Source: Marinimicrobium sp038419845 (lineage in GTDB: Bacteria > Pseudomonadota > Gammaproteobacteria > Pseudomonadales > Cellvibrionaceae). Taken from it: DNA of 64,000 bases. Every line of letters begins with the position of its first letter. Position 1 is the first letter of the stretch. The notes beneath the pieces were generated by a model. That model was not told where the DNA came from and made no database searches. It saw nothing but the letters and a program-made list of their open reading frames with translations. Shown here piece after piece: positions 9,059 through 17,635 of the stretch. A program made the position numbers and the translations under genes. The DNA lies in assembly GCF_038419845.1 (NCBI RefSeq), contig NZ_JBCAQT010000002.1, forward strand, positions 62,001-126,000. The letters are read 5' to 3'.

Positions 9059-10171
9059 ATGAAGGTTTTTCTGGTAGTTAGATGGCCAGTGGGCGGAATA
9101 CGAACGTTTATCAGCTATATCTATTCGGCGTGGAGCGACCCGGAACTCGATTTGCATATCCTAACGCCTGACATGCCACAAGTAGCTACCTTAGTGGGCC
9201 AGTTGGAAAACATTAACTGCACCTGGTATAAAACGACAACGTCGTCCCCTTCATTCAAGGAGTTTGCAGAGAAGGCGAGTAAAATCACGGGCTTGGTCAA
9301 TTTTGATCTGATACACGCCCATGGTTTCACCTCGGCACTGTCAATTGGCTGGAAGCTGCCATTTCTGAAATGTCGATCAATCTTTACCTCCCACGACATA
9401 CTCAACCATAAGCAATTCTCAGGTTTTAAGGGGCGAGTTAAACGTATACTGTTGTCAATTACTTTGAATAGGTACGACATAGTACAATCGGTATCCTTTG
9501 ACGCTCAAAGCAATTTAATTGAGCACCTTCCTTCACTAAATAAAAAAAAATGTACAGTTATTCTAAACGGAATTGAAACAAATCGGTTTTATTGTGCGGA
9601 ACCTGTCAATCTCAAAGAAAAATTAGGGTTATCTCAAGAAACCGTTCTTATAGGATTTTTCGGGCGATTCATGTCTCAGAAAGGATTTAAATATTTAGTA
9701 GGCGCCATTGAAAAGTTAGAGGCCATAAGCCCGGGTTTGTATCATGTAGCATGCTTTGGAAGCGGAGCCTTCATCCGTGAAGAAAAAATTGACATAGAGA
9801 AAAAAAGTCTATCGCATCTATTCCACTTTTATGATTCAGTTCCGAATACGGCCCCATACATAACGGGCTGTGACATCGTTGTCATGCCCTCTCTGTGGGA
9901 GGCATGCCCCCTTCTTCCCATGGAAGTCCTAGTGGCGGGTGTACCATTGGTTGCCAGCAACTGCATAGGACTTAGAGAAGTATGTGCAGAAACACCAGCC
10001 GTCATGGTAGAACCTGCCAGCTCTGAATCCCTACAGCAGGGTATCTTGAAAATAGTTTCGGGGCCCAAAAACACATTTAAAGAATATGCGTTGGTCGCAA
10101 AGGGACGCTACGGTGTCGAAGATACTAGAAGTAGTTACGAAAACCTCTATTCAACGTTGGCAATTAGATAA
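9059..10171 (+). CDS. Family 4 glycosyltransferase (GT-B)
   Basis: The 370-residue protein has the two Rossmann-like halves of GT4 enzymes. The N-terminal half holds the acceptor side (VVRWPVGGIRTFI). The C-terminal half starts near residue 198 with GFFGRFMSQKGFKYL and carries the E-x7-E donor motif in EACPLLPMEVLVAG (about 280-290). It should transfer a sugar from a nucleotide sugar at the cytoplasmic face. The gene is visibly more AT-rich than the flanking core genes, which suggests transfer. It abuts the polymerase gene directly (TAAATG), so the two form a small operon. Confidence 0.88.
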   Translation: MKVFLVVRWPVGGIRTFISYIYSAWSDPELDLHILTPDMPQVATLVGQLENINCTWYKTTTSSPSFKEFAEKASKITGLVNFDLIHAHGFTSALSIGWKLPFLKCRSIFTSHDILNHKQFSGFKGRVKRILLSITLNRYDIVQSVSFDAQSNLIEHLPSLNKKKCTVILNGIETNRFYCAEPVNLKEKLGLSQETVLIGFFGRFMSQKGFKYLVGAIEKLEAISPGLYHVACFGSGAFIREEKIDIEKKSLSHLFHFYDSVPNTAPYITGCDIVVMPSLWEACPLLPMEVLVAGVPLVASNCIGLREVCAETPAVMVEPASSESLQQGILKIVSGPKNTFKEYALVAKGRYGVEDTRSSYENLYSTLAIR

Positions 10172-11485
10172 ATGACGCACGACATTATTTCCAGAGATAT
10201 AAAATCCACTAAACTAGCCTTCGCTCTGTTTGTAGTCTATATAATCAGTTTTTTCCTAAGAATACCTGCAAGAGTTTCAATACTAGGGGACATACGCCTG
10301 GATTTGCTTTTAGTCGCTTGTATATTTGTACTAATAATAGGAGCAAAATTACAAAAACCGGATGAGCAGCGGATCGCAAAATACTTAAAAATAATGTTTA
10401 TTTATTCAATACTGGTGCTTCCTTTCGTCACATGGCCCGGATCAGTACTAAGTAAGGGGCTTCCAGAATTCGTAAAGGCGGTCATTTTTTTCTTTTTTAC
10501 TTACAGCCTTGTTTTGAATGAAAAACGATTGAAGATCGTAGTCTACACATTCTTGCTGGCAAACACGTTTAGAATAGCTGAACCATTATACCTAAATATA
10601 ACGCAAGATTATTGGGGATCAGTAACTACCTTTGGTTGGGACAGCGTCGATAGACTAGCCGGATCTCCCTACGACGTGATCAACGCAAATGGACTGGCAT
10701 TTTTAATAGCAACGGTATTGCCATTTTACCACTATCTCTTTGGTAACGATGGATTTTGGCGAAAGTTGATCTACTGGTCCCTACTGCCAATCCTATTGTA
10801 TACAATGTCATTGACGCTTTCTCGCTCTGGAATACTCGCAGTCGCTATTATATATGGGGTTATTTTCCTAAAGAGCAACAAGAAGTTTATTCTTTCTGTA
10901 ATCGGAATATTCGGTATAGCAATCTTCTTTGCTTCATTAAATCCGGTACAACAAGACAGGTATCTATCTATCTTCGACGAAGACACAAAGAGTGCGCAAT
11001 CTGCGGAAGGAAGATTGACAGGACTAAAGCGGGATTTTCAAGTAGGCATGGCCAAACCCATCTTTGGCCATGGACTGGGGACTTCACGAGAGGCAAATTG
11101 GAACATTGGAGGCCGAGATCAGATATCACACAACCTCTGGCTCCAAATATTTCAGGAATTGGGTATTGTTGGTCTAATCATATTCATCCTTTATGCGAAA
11201 GAGATTTATAAAGGATTTTTGGTTACGAATAGATCAGTCAATAGCGACCCTAATGCTTCCTCCTTCTTACAAAAATGCCTACCAGCGATGCAGGTATGGC
11301 TTGTCATGAACTTCCTGTTCAGCTTCGCTAGTTATGGCTTATCGAGCTATGAATGGTACCTATTTGGTGGATTTTCTGCTGTACTTACCAGATTGTCTTG
11401 GGGTAATTATCGCCAAAAACTCAAGTCACAGGTTAGCACTGGTTCTCGATCACCCCGAGAGGGATCTCGGAACGTATCAACTTGA
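10172..11485 (+). CDS. O-antigen ligase / Wzy-type polysaccharide polymerase
   Basis: A 437-residue inner-membrane protein with about ten or more hydrophobic segments and a large periplasmic loop near residues 280-330. The loop and the next helix carry the family pattern: GHGLGTSRE, then SHNLWLQIFQELGIVGLI, typical of the O-antigen ligase/Wzy family (Wzy_C). It should join lipid-linked repeat units into the long polymer in the periplasm. The start codon follows the stop of the upstream GT4 without a gap. Base composition is AT-rich. A palindromic REP-like element lies just downstream. Confidence 0.85.
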   Translation: MTHDIISRDIKSTKLAFALFVVYIISFFLRIPARVSILGDIRLDLLLVACIFVLIIGAKLQKPDEQRIAKYLKIMFIYSILVLPFVTWPGSVLSKGLPEFVKAVIFFFFTYSLVLNEKRLKIVVYTFLLANTFRIAEPLYLNITQDYWGSVTTFGWDSVDRLAGSPYDVINANGLAFLIATVLPFYHYLFGNDGFWRKLIYWSLLPILLYTMSLTLSRSGILAVAIIYGVIFLKSNKKFILSVIGIFGIAIFFASLNPVQQDRYLSIFDEDTKSAQSAEGRLTGLKRDFQVGMAKPIFGHGLGTSREANWNIGGRDQISHNLWLQIFQELGIVGLIIFILYAKEIYKGFLVTNRSVNSDPNASSFLQKCLPAMQVWLVMNFLFSFASYGLSSYEWYLFGGFSAVLTRLSWGNYRQKLKSQVSTGSRSPREGSRNVST

Positions 11486-11502
11486 CTCAGAAGTTGTTTA
11501 GC

Positions 11503-11612
11503 AAGCGCCTAACCAACCACCCGGTTACGACAGGCGAAACCTCCCATTATTGAGAGCTGGGAGGTTATTTGGCTCGGTTTAGGTCGGGTAATGGGTGGTT
11601 GGATTGGCGCTT
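11503..11612. repeat. REP-like nested palindrome, copy 2
   Basis: The outer arms begin AAGCGCC (11503-11509) and end GGCGCTT (11606-11612); pairing extends inward for about 30 bases with few mismatches (CAACCACCC against GGGTGGTTG). Nested inside is a perfect 9-bp hairpin, AACCTCCCA (11538-11546) with TGGGAGGTT (11558-11566). The outer left arm resembles the left arm of the element at 3091. It follows the polymerase gene, so it may also terminate that operon. Confidence 0.7.
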
Positions 11613-11739
11613 ACGCGAAAAAACTTGACCACTACATAAGAGGTAGTAACGGGAGGGAAGGTAACTCATCATGGGCAACGTCAGTTCTGCCAAGACTTCC
11701 TTGTCAATAAGCAGGAATATATATCTAAATAACTAGCAA

Positions 11740-12768
11740 CTAAGGGATTATAGGAGCTACAGGACATTCCGGGCAAAAGCGTAAACCTTCCGCTGTGCTA
11801 ACGTTTTTGCCATCATATACGTGTAAGTATTGATTGCCGTTATTAATACTCTTGGTTCTCACCTTAGCCTTAATATATGTATCACTCCACTCTATTGGTA
11901 TTTGAATAACAGATTCTGAATATTTATCGGCCGATTTAGAGTCAGTTAGCACTAGGCGATGATACGACTCATCCACATAAATATCGTCGTACATTATTTC
12001 CAACGGAGACGACAATGAATAATTACTTACTTGGTCAAAAACCAGAACCCCATACCGTTTTGGCCTATCGGATGTCCGATGCCTTGCCTCTGTCGACTTC
12101 GCATATTTTCCATTCCTAATATACTGAAATATTCCATTTTGAGCGTCTATGTTACTGGCCTCATAAATAACTTCTTCGTTTAGCCAATCAAAACCCTTTT
12201 GAGGTGCCGTGCTGCCAACCCAGTTCGTACTTTGCCCAGTGTATTCGGCATATATTCTCCCCGAATTATTCCCTTCTGTACCCTGGTACCCAAGGTAGAT
12301 ATTGTTGATATCCGGCGATGTATAACTAGCCCAAAGTCGCAAAACTTTTAAATTAAGTCCGCCAGAAGACCCAGTAAGCTCAGGGTCGTCAATATCGAAA
12401 TTGTAATATCTCTTGACGCTAATGAAAAGTTTGTCCGAATCAAACTCAATGTCTTCAGGACCGCCAGAACCATTGCCCTTAGCATCGTAGATCAGAACGG
12501 AGTTATCCAGATTATCTGGATCACTAACTATTTTTCCATTAATATCGTCAATAGAAAGCTCTGTACGTGACAAGCTAAAATCTATTCCAGACTCAAAATC
12601 AAGCCACAGCAATGGTTTCGCATTAGGCTTGTCTCCAAAGCCACTACCGAATATTTCTATATAACCTTCGTCACTATTTAACTTAAAGTCCTCTATCACA
12701 GGATCTGCTTTTGCTCCGAAAAAGGAAAAGCTCAAAAGTATAAATGGGACCAACCTATATGGATTCAT
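11740..12768 (-). CDS. Secreted protein of unknown function
   Basis: About 342 residues, starting at ATG 12768 because a GAGG ribosome site precedes it and a clean signal peptide follows (MNPYRLVPFILLSFSFFGAKA). The mature N-terminus (PVIEDFKLNSDEGYIEIFGSGFGDKP) resembles the start of IPT/TIG-type Ig-like domains. The rest is rich in Trp, Tyr, Asp and Asn and looks like an all-beta extracellular domain. The end is Cys-Pro rich (CPECPVAPIIP). I do not recognise a family. Its place among polysaccharide genes suggests a matrix-associated or carbohydrate-binding role, which is inference. It is AT-rich compared with core genes. Confidence 0.65.
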   Translation of the reverse strand: MNPYRLVPFILLSFSFFGAKADPVIEDFKLNSDEGYIEIFGSGFGDKPNAKPLLWLDFESGIDFSLSRTELSIDDINGKIVSDPDNLDNSVLIYDAKGNGSGGPEDIEFDSDKLFISVKRYYNFDIDDPELTGSSGGLNLKVLRLWASYTSPDINNIYLGYQGTEGNNSGRIYAEYTGQSTNWVGSTAPQKGFDWLNEEVIYEASNIDAQNGIFQYIRNGKYAKSTEARHRTSDRPKRYGVLVFDQVSNYSLSSPLEIMYDDIYVDESYHRLVLTDSKSADKYSESVIQIPIEWSDTYIKAKVRTKSINNGNQYLHVYDGKNVSTAEGLRFCPECPVAPIIP

Positions 12769-13200
12769 ATTTAACCTCAAAATAGTATTTGCTGCCATAT
12801 AGCCTTCAGCTATTAGACAGATAACTTCTACATCTTTATCCCGCGCCGGCGATTTCAACATTATACGAACGCACCCTTCTGTTTAATGCGAACGCATTCG
12901 CATAACTGGATCACTCTTTATACTCTTTCCGGCATAAAAATGCAGACTATCAGGGCAGCGGTTATAAGCGCTCGTGTTCTTGTTCAATAACGCTGAAATC
13001 TTCAAAGCCATGCGGTAATCACCTTATTTAAGGGTGTAGAGAGTGTTACTCAAAACCTAAAGGGAAGGGCTGTCGCTCATATCATCTGACTCACGCAACC
13101 TATGCTGATAGAGGCGACAACGATCCTGGCTAAGGAAGTCACCGCCAGCACTGATTAAGCGACCAACTAAATCGAGCTGCCACAACATGTGCATAAGAAG
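12769..13200. other. Non-coding stretch with one short perfect palindrome
   Basis: This 432-base gap between two minus-strand genes carries no convincing gene. It includes the perfect palindrome TGCGAACGCATTCGCA (12886-12901), preceded by a related half (CGAACGCA at 12875-12882), about 120 bases before the start of the secreted orphan. It could be an operator. The remaining sequence toward 13200 shows nothing I can name. Confidence 0.45.
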
Positions 13201-14298
13201 TCATTTTTTTATTACTATCCGTCTAGATAGCTTGTGGCTACTTCGTTCTATCACAATATAGAAAACATAGGCGAAAAATATGCTAGATATTACTCCTAAA
13301 GTATATACAAGAAAGGATAAATACCCATGCACCTCCTCGGGGAAAATTAGTTTAACGATAGAGATCGTCTTCCACCCGATGTCGGGGTGGGTTAAGTATA
13401 AGCTATAGGAGATAGCTCCAAGGAACTGCAAGGGCGCCCAGCTTAATCCATTCTGTAGTTTATTTATTGTTGCCATGAAGGAAATAAATATAGAAGTGGA
13501 TATGGCAGCGGCCATATATGCATCTTCATCAGAATAGACAACCGTCCCCACCTCTAAAATTAGAAACACAATCAAACAGAATACATGCACTCCTTTCTTA
13601 CACGTTGCTTTATACGTGAGCGAACCAAGCACAAAGAAATGCCAGTAGGGGATAAACCACCCGTTCGACTCCATCGCCAGGTAATCAGAATAGACCAGCA
13701 GTGAAACCAATCCAGTAATCACCAGGAAGAAAGAAAAGACATTGACAAATACTTCATTTACCAAGCCCGACTTTTCACTGATTTTGGATGTCACCAGTAT
13801 CGATAGCACAAAAAAAAGATAAAATTGTATTTCAAGACAAAGCGTCCAAAACACAACATTTATCTTTGGATTTATGTCAAGTATATCTTGCAAGTAAAAT
13901 GCATGGGCCATATAATTTTTAGCATCAGGCGTTGTTATATCAAATCCAAGCTCACGCTTTGTAATTAGAAATACTGAGGCTAATCCTATTGCTGCCCAGT
14001 AGGGTGGATCCAATCGGAGAGACCGTTTAAGTGCAAACCTCCCAAAGTATCCAAGAGTTACGCCATACGATTTTGTACTTGCAGTTATGACGAAACCACT
14101 TAAAACAAAGAAAACGGGAACACCTAAATATCCGTAGCTAGTGATCGTTATAAACCAACCCGGCGCAACTGCTGACAACTCCTCTTTCAAATTTCCAGAC
14201 AAGTGATATAGCACAACCGCCAATGCAGCAGCACCTCTTAAACCATCAATACATAGATATCTGGTCGGTGACCTATCGTTTGAGGGTGAACTTATCAA
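13201..14298 (-). CDS. Acyltransferase 3 family membrane protein (O-acetylase type)
   Basis: A 365-residue protein with about ten hydrophobic segments. The N-terminal motif IDGLRGAAALAVVLYHL, with its conserved Asp-Gly-Leu-Arg-Gly and His, marks the acyltransferase 3 (OafA/NodX) family. It moves acetyl or a similar acyl group across or at the inner membrane onto exported sugars. Later signatures GYLGVPVFFVLSGFVI and RSLRLDPPYW (with the family Arg and Pro-x-Tyr) are present. No SGNH domain is attached. It is a likely O-acetylation enzyme of the exopolysaccharide. It is AT-rich and stands alone on its strand. Confidence 0.88.
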   Translation of the reverse strand: MISSPSNDRSPTRYLCIDGLRGAAALAVVLYHLSGNLKEELSAVAPGWFITITSYGYLGVPVFFVLSGFVITASTKSYGVTLGYFGRFALKRSLRLDPPYWAAIGLASVFLITKRELGFDITTPDAKNYMAHAFYLQDILDINPKINVVFWTLCLEIQFYLFFVLSILVTSKISEKSGLVNEVFVNVFSFFLVITGLVSLLVYSDYLAMESNGWFIPYWHFFVLGSLTYKATCKKGVHVFCLIVFLILEVGTVVYSDEDAYMAAAISTSIFISFMATINKLQNGLSWAPLQFLGAISYSLYLTHPDIGWKTISIVKLIFPEEVHGYLSFLVYTLGVISSIFFAYVFYIVIERSSHKLSRRIVIKK

Positions 14299-14639
14299 TA
14301 TCCTAGCCCCATATAAATTAAATTGAAGTCGAGTTTAATCATAATTTTTAACATGTCCCATCTAGTATTATCACGTTAATCAACCTCTGTTTATCAGTTG
14401 TGTGGCAGGCAATTAACGAAAAAGTCTAGCACACGTTATTAATCCCCGGGACCGTTTGGCGACAACAAACTGATCCGTTGATTATTTGACACGTAATGTT
14501 TCTCACCCTGATCGCAGATGCTCATAATTCCATTATGTTATCTAAATTATTTTTTTAAAAAGCATTAAGTATTTGTGTTTTTCAAAAATGCTCTTAGTAT
14601 CAATTTTAGTGCCTTGGAATTCTTCATTGGAGAAATAAC
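14299..14639. other. AT-rich divergent intergenic region
   Basis: A 341-base gap between the divergent acyltransferase (14298) and the PEP-CTERM-like gene (14640). It is strongly AT-rich and must hold both promoters. I looked for a sigma-54 site like those at 8371 and 26744 and found none with correct spacing. No small gene is supported. Confidence 0.4.
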
Positions 14640-15173
14640 ATGAACAAATGGAATTCACTTATAGCAATAGGTCTTCTTTCATGTAGCGCACAGGCCTCTT
14701 TAATCAAATACGATATTTCAAGTAGAATGGACAATATCGAAAGCGGTGAAACGTTTGAAGCCAATATGGAAATTGTTTTTGATGTCGATTCTTATGACGT
14801 ACTTAGATTGCAAATGGATTTCCTAGATAGATTATGGATATTCAACGGACGCGAGACTGTCCAAAAATCACCAAATGAGCTGGCTTCCGGTTTTTATGAA
14901 GTGTTCGCGCTTTTCGGCCCTCTCGATTTAATCAGCAAAGATGATGTCGGCAAATTTTTTGCCTCTGAATGGAAAGTACAGGTTTCTTCCCCCGATGTAG
15001 ACGTTTTATCTGGACTAGGAACCAAGGGTCCAGATGCGTTAGGTTTTTTTAGCTTTGATGACTATCAGTTTGGCGTTTCATCCATATTTGATAGAAAAAA
15101 CGTCATAACCGTAGAAGAACCCTCTGCATTGCTTCTTTTCCTTTTGTCGCTAATCTTGGTCGTTACAAGGTAG
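14640..15173 (+). CDS. PEP-CTERM-like secreted protein, 3' end replaced by an IS insertion
   Basis: As read now it is 177 residues: a signal peptide (MNKWNSLIAIGLLSCSAQA), a soluble domain, then EEPSALLLFLLSLILVVTR, a close variant of the PEP-CTERM sorting signal (Pro motif, hydrophobic helix). The stop codon TAG (15171-15173) lies inside the left end of an IS256-type element. Joining across the 8-bp target duplication restores codons for Lys-Arg and a further 19 residues (to TGA 16582-16584). So the native protein had a basic pair right after the helix, as exosortase substrates require, while the present product keeps a single Arg. The function of the soluble domain is unknown. Confidence 0.7.
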   Translation: MNKWNSLIAIGLLSCSAQASLIKYDISSRMDNIESGETFEANMEIVFDVDSYDVLRLQMDFLDRLWIFNGRETVQKSPNELASGFYEVFALFGPLDLISKDDVGKFFASEWKVQVSSPDVDVLSGLGTKGPDALGFFSFDDYQFGVSSIFDRKNVITVEEPSALLLFLLSLILVVTR

Positions 15174-16511
15174 TGTTCATAAATCTGTGTCATTTCCCTA
15201 AACTGTGCAAAACAGGAGATGACACATGTCCCGAAAAGACATCGATTTTGACCTTAACCAAGCCCTGGAGGACCTGAAGGCCGGCAAGCCGATGAACGGC
15301 AAGGACGGCTTTCTGACCCCACTGATCAAGCAGCTCACCGAAGCGGCGCTCACGGCCGAGCAAGAGCAGCATATCGCCGATGACGAGCAGCCTAATCGCA
15401 AGAACGGCTACACCTCCAAGACCGTCAAATCAGCCTCTGGCAGCTTTGAGCTCGATACGCCCAGAGACCGCTCGGGCACCTTCGACCCCCAATTCATCAA
15501 GAAGAATCAGACCCATTTGACTGACGATTTGGAGCGCAAGATTATCGCACTCTACGCCCACGGCAACAGCTATCAGAGCATTCGTGAGCACCTAAAAGAC
15601 TTCTACGATATCGACTTCTCCAATGGCACGCTTAACGCCGTCACCGACAAACTTCTACCGGAGTTGGAGAGCTGGCGCGAGCGTGACTTGGACCCGGTGT
15701 ACCCCATTGTCTGGCTCGACGCGATTCACTACAAAGTCCGGGAAAACGGCCGCTATGTCAGCAAGGCCATTTACACCATTCTAGCCCTGAATATCGAGGG
15801 CAGGAAAGAGCTGATCGGCTTGTACCTGTCGGACGCTGAGGGCGCTCATTACTGGCTCAGCGTGCTGACTGATCTTCAAAACCGAGGCGTCAAGGACATC
15901 CTGATCGCCTGTGTCGACGGCCTCACTGGCTTCCCAGAAGCCATTGAAACCATCTACCCCGAGACCGAGGTCCAGCAGTGCATCATCCACCAGATCCGCA
16001 ACTCGATGAAGTACGTGGCTTCGAAGAACCAGAAGGCCTTCATGGACGATCTCAAGGCGGTTTACCGAGCCGCTACCAAGAGCGCCGCGGAGACCGCTCT
16101 GAACGAGCTGGACGCCAAGTGGGGCAAGCAATACCCGGTAGTCATCCGCTCCTGGCGCAAGAAGTGGGACAATCTGTCTGTCTACTTCAAATACCCTGAA
16201 GATGTCCGAAAGGCCATCTACACCACCAACGCTGTGGAAGCGGTGCATCGTCAGTTCCGCAAACTGACCAAAACCAAGGGCGGCTTCCCGAACGAAAACA
16301 GCCTTCTAAAACTGCTCTATGCAGGCATCCTCAACGCTTCGGAAAAGTGGACCCATCCTGTGCAAAACTGGAACCTGACACTGTCGCAACTGGTGATTCA
16401 CTTCGAAGATCGAATCGAGCCGTATCTGGATCTTTAAACCGAAATCACGCTACACTTGAAACTGGCGAGAAAATGAATCGCCTTGTCTGACACAGATTTT
16501 TGAACACCCTC
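15169..16511 (+). mobile_element. Complete IS256-family insertion sequence (1343 bp)
   Basis: The ends are 24-base terminal inverted repeats (15169-15192 and 16488-16511) differing at four positions; both contain GTGTTCA and AAATCTGTGTCA. An 8-bp direct repeat, CGTTACAA, flanks the element at 15161-15168 and 16512-16519, the target duplication size typical of IS256. A single intact transposase fills it. The element looks recent because duplication and reading frame are intact. It lies in the anchor codons of a PEP-CTERM-like gene. Confidence 0.93.
15226..16437 (+). CDS. IS256-family transposase (mutator type)
   Basis: An intact 403-residue DDE transposase. The catalytic triad can be placed: D165 in VWLDAIHYKVR, D231 in ACVDGLTGFPEAI and E338 in TTNAVEAVHRQFRK, with the family CIIHQIRNSMKYV string between the second and third residues. 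The length is typical of the family. The ATG follows AGGAGATGACAC, a good ribosome site. It catalyses cut-out and insertion of its own element. Composition differs from the AT-rich host gene it interrupts. Confidence 0.96.
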   Translation: MSRKDIDFDLNQALEDLKAGKPMNGKDGFLTPLIKQLTEAALTAEQEQHIADDEQPNRKNGYTSKTVKSASGSFELDTPRDRSGTFDPQFIKKNQTHLTDDLERKIIALYAHGNSYQSIREHLKDFYDIDFSNGTLNAVTDKLLPELESWRERDLDPVYPIVWLDAIHYKVRENGRYVSKAIYTILALNIEGRKELIGLYLSDAEGAHYWLSVLTDLQNRGVKDILIACVDGLTGFPEAIETIYPETEVQQCIIHQIRNSMKYVASKNQKAFMDDLKAVYRAATKSAAETALNELDAKWGKQYPVVIRSWRKKWDNLSVYFKYPEDVRKAIYTTNAVEAVHRQFRKLTKTKGGFPNENSLLKLLYAGILNASEKWTHPVQNWNLTLSQLVIHFEDRIEPYLDL

Positions 16512-16584
16512 CGTTACAAAACGGGGGGTATCTCGAAATATGTGCAGTGGACGCCTTACCCGAGGCCGACCCTTAGAGTGTTGA
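16512..16584 (+). pseudogene. Displaced 3' end of the PEP-CTERM-like gene
   Basis: After the right copy of the target duplication (16512-16519) the host reading frame continues with codons for Lys-Arg-Gly-Val and stops at TGA 16582-16584. This 21-residue Arg-rich tail was separated from its gene by the IS256 element. It now has no start and is not expected to be translated. The assignment rests on exact frame continuity across the 8-bp duplication. Confidence 0.6.
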
Positions 16585-16617
16585 TTTTTCGAGTCCTTAA
16601 ATATTAATTCTTGAATA

Positions 16618-17619
16618 CTAATTAGAGCTTCCCGTTATAGTTAGAACTAACTTATTTATATTTTTCTCGGTATAATCCCTATGGTCTCCTCGTAGCTCTT
16701 CAATTTTCTCTCTCATTCTTTTATTATTTGATATTGAATCTCGTATCGAAGTCGCTATACCCTCTGCGTCGTTGTTCGTAAAATAAAACCCTTTTGTAAA
16801 TATCTTTCGCCCTTCTTCATCGTCACTCACTATCATGGGGACCCCCAACGATATCCCCTCATATGCCCCACATACCAAACAGTTTTCCCTGGTCGTCAGG
16901 TCTATAGCAGCTATAGCTTTTTTAAAAACCTGGATATATTCATCACTGCTTACAAAGCCCAGTAATTTAACGTTTTTGGGCATGGTTTGGATTTCATCAT
17001 ATGACAGCTTATTCTGGTAATTTCCGGTCACGTATATAGTGATTTCATTTTCCAGGCTGCGAGCGGCTTCAATCACAGCCTCATAGGGTTCATCTTCTGA
17101 CCACGTACATATAAACAGTATATAATCTTCGGATACGCTACTGGTATCACCTGGATCGCACTCAAACTCTGGAATCGGATCCGGCATTACAAATGGATTT
17201 CCGCCAACTTCCCGAACTATGATCTCGAGGCTAGGATTGGTTACGATTACAATATCTGATTTTCGGCAGATTATTTTGGCAATTCTATTGAGAATTCTAC
17301 TTTTCCCCGCGAGGGGATGAATCCCAGAGTTATGAGCATCCACAACCACGAATAAACGGAATATCGGTTTAACCAAAACAGCCAATAAAGACAATACAAT
17401 TGATGGATTCTGGACAAACAGTACTTTTACTTTTTCTCTGGATATTACGCCAATCGTCTTTAAGCTTAGTTCTACATAGCGAACTATCCCTTTCCGTTTC
17501 GTTATTAACTCAAACAGGGGAACGCCTAGTTCGCGAGACATACTTCTGTTTCTTACCTGGATCTCCCAGGTAATCCAGGCGGCGCTTCTATTTAATGTTA
17601 CTGGTTCTCTATTTCCCAC
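16618..17619 (-). CDS. Glycosyltransferase, GT-B fold (group 1 / family 4 type)
   Basis: The 333-residue protein ends the long minus-strand operon that starts with exosortase. The C-terminal half has the group 1 layout: a strand YILFICTWSEDEP, then LLGFVSSDEYIQVFKKA, then a donor region VCGAYEGISLGVPMIVSDDEEG. There the first Glu is present and the rest of the E-x7-E motif is altered (E-GISLGVP). A hydrophobic stretch near residues 70-95 may be a membrane-association helix. It should add one sugar to the repeat unit. It is AT-rich. It starts 16 bases after the stop of the previous gene. Sugar specificity is unknown. Confidence 0.8.
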   Translation of the reverse strand: MGNREPVTLNRSAAWITWEIQVRNRSMSRELGVPLFELITKRKGIVRYVELSLKTIGVISREKVKVLFVQNPSIVLSLLAVLVKPIFRLFVVVDAHNSGIHPLAGKSRILNRIAKIICRKSDIVIVTNPSLEIIVREVGGNPFVMPDPIPEFECDPGDTSSVSEDYILFICTWSEDEPYEAVIEAARSLENEITIYVTGNYQNKLSYDEIQTMPKNVKLLGFVSSDEYIQVFKKAIAAIDLTTRENCLVCGAYEGISLGVPMIVSDDEEGRKIFTKGFYFTNNDAEGIATSIRDSISNNKRMREKIEELRGDHRDYTEKNINKLVLTITGSSN

Positions 17620-17635
17620 TCTGTTTCACCTTGAA

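Noticed and set aside
14299..14639. TGGCAGG and TGGCGAC strings as sigma-54 promoters for the PEP-CTERM-like gene
   Set aside because: Neither is followed by TTGC at the required distance.
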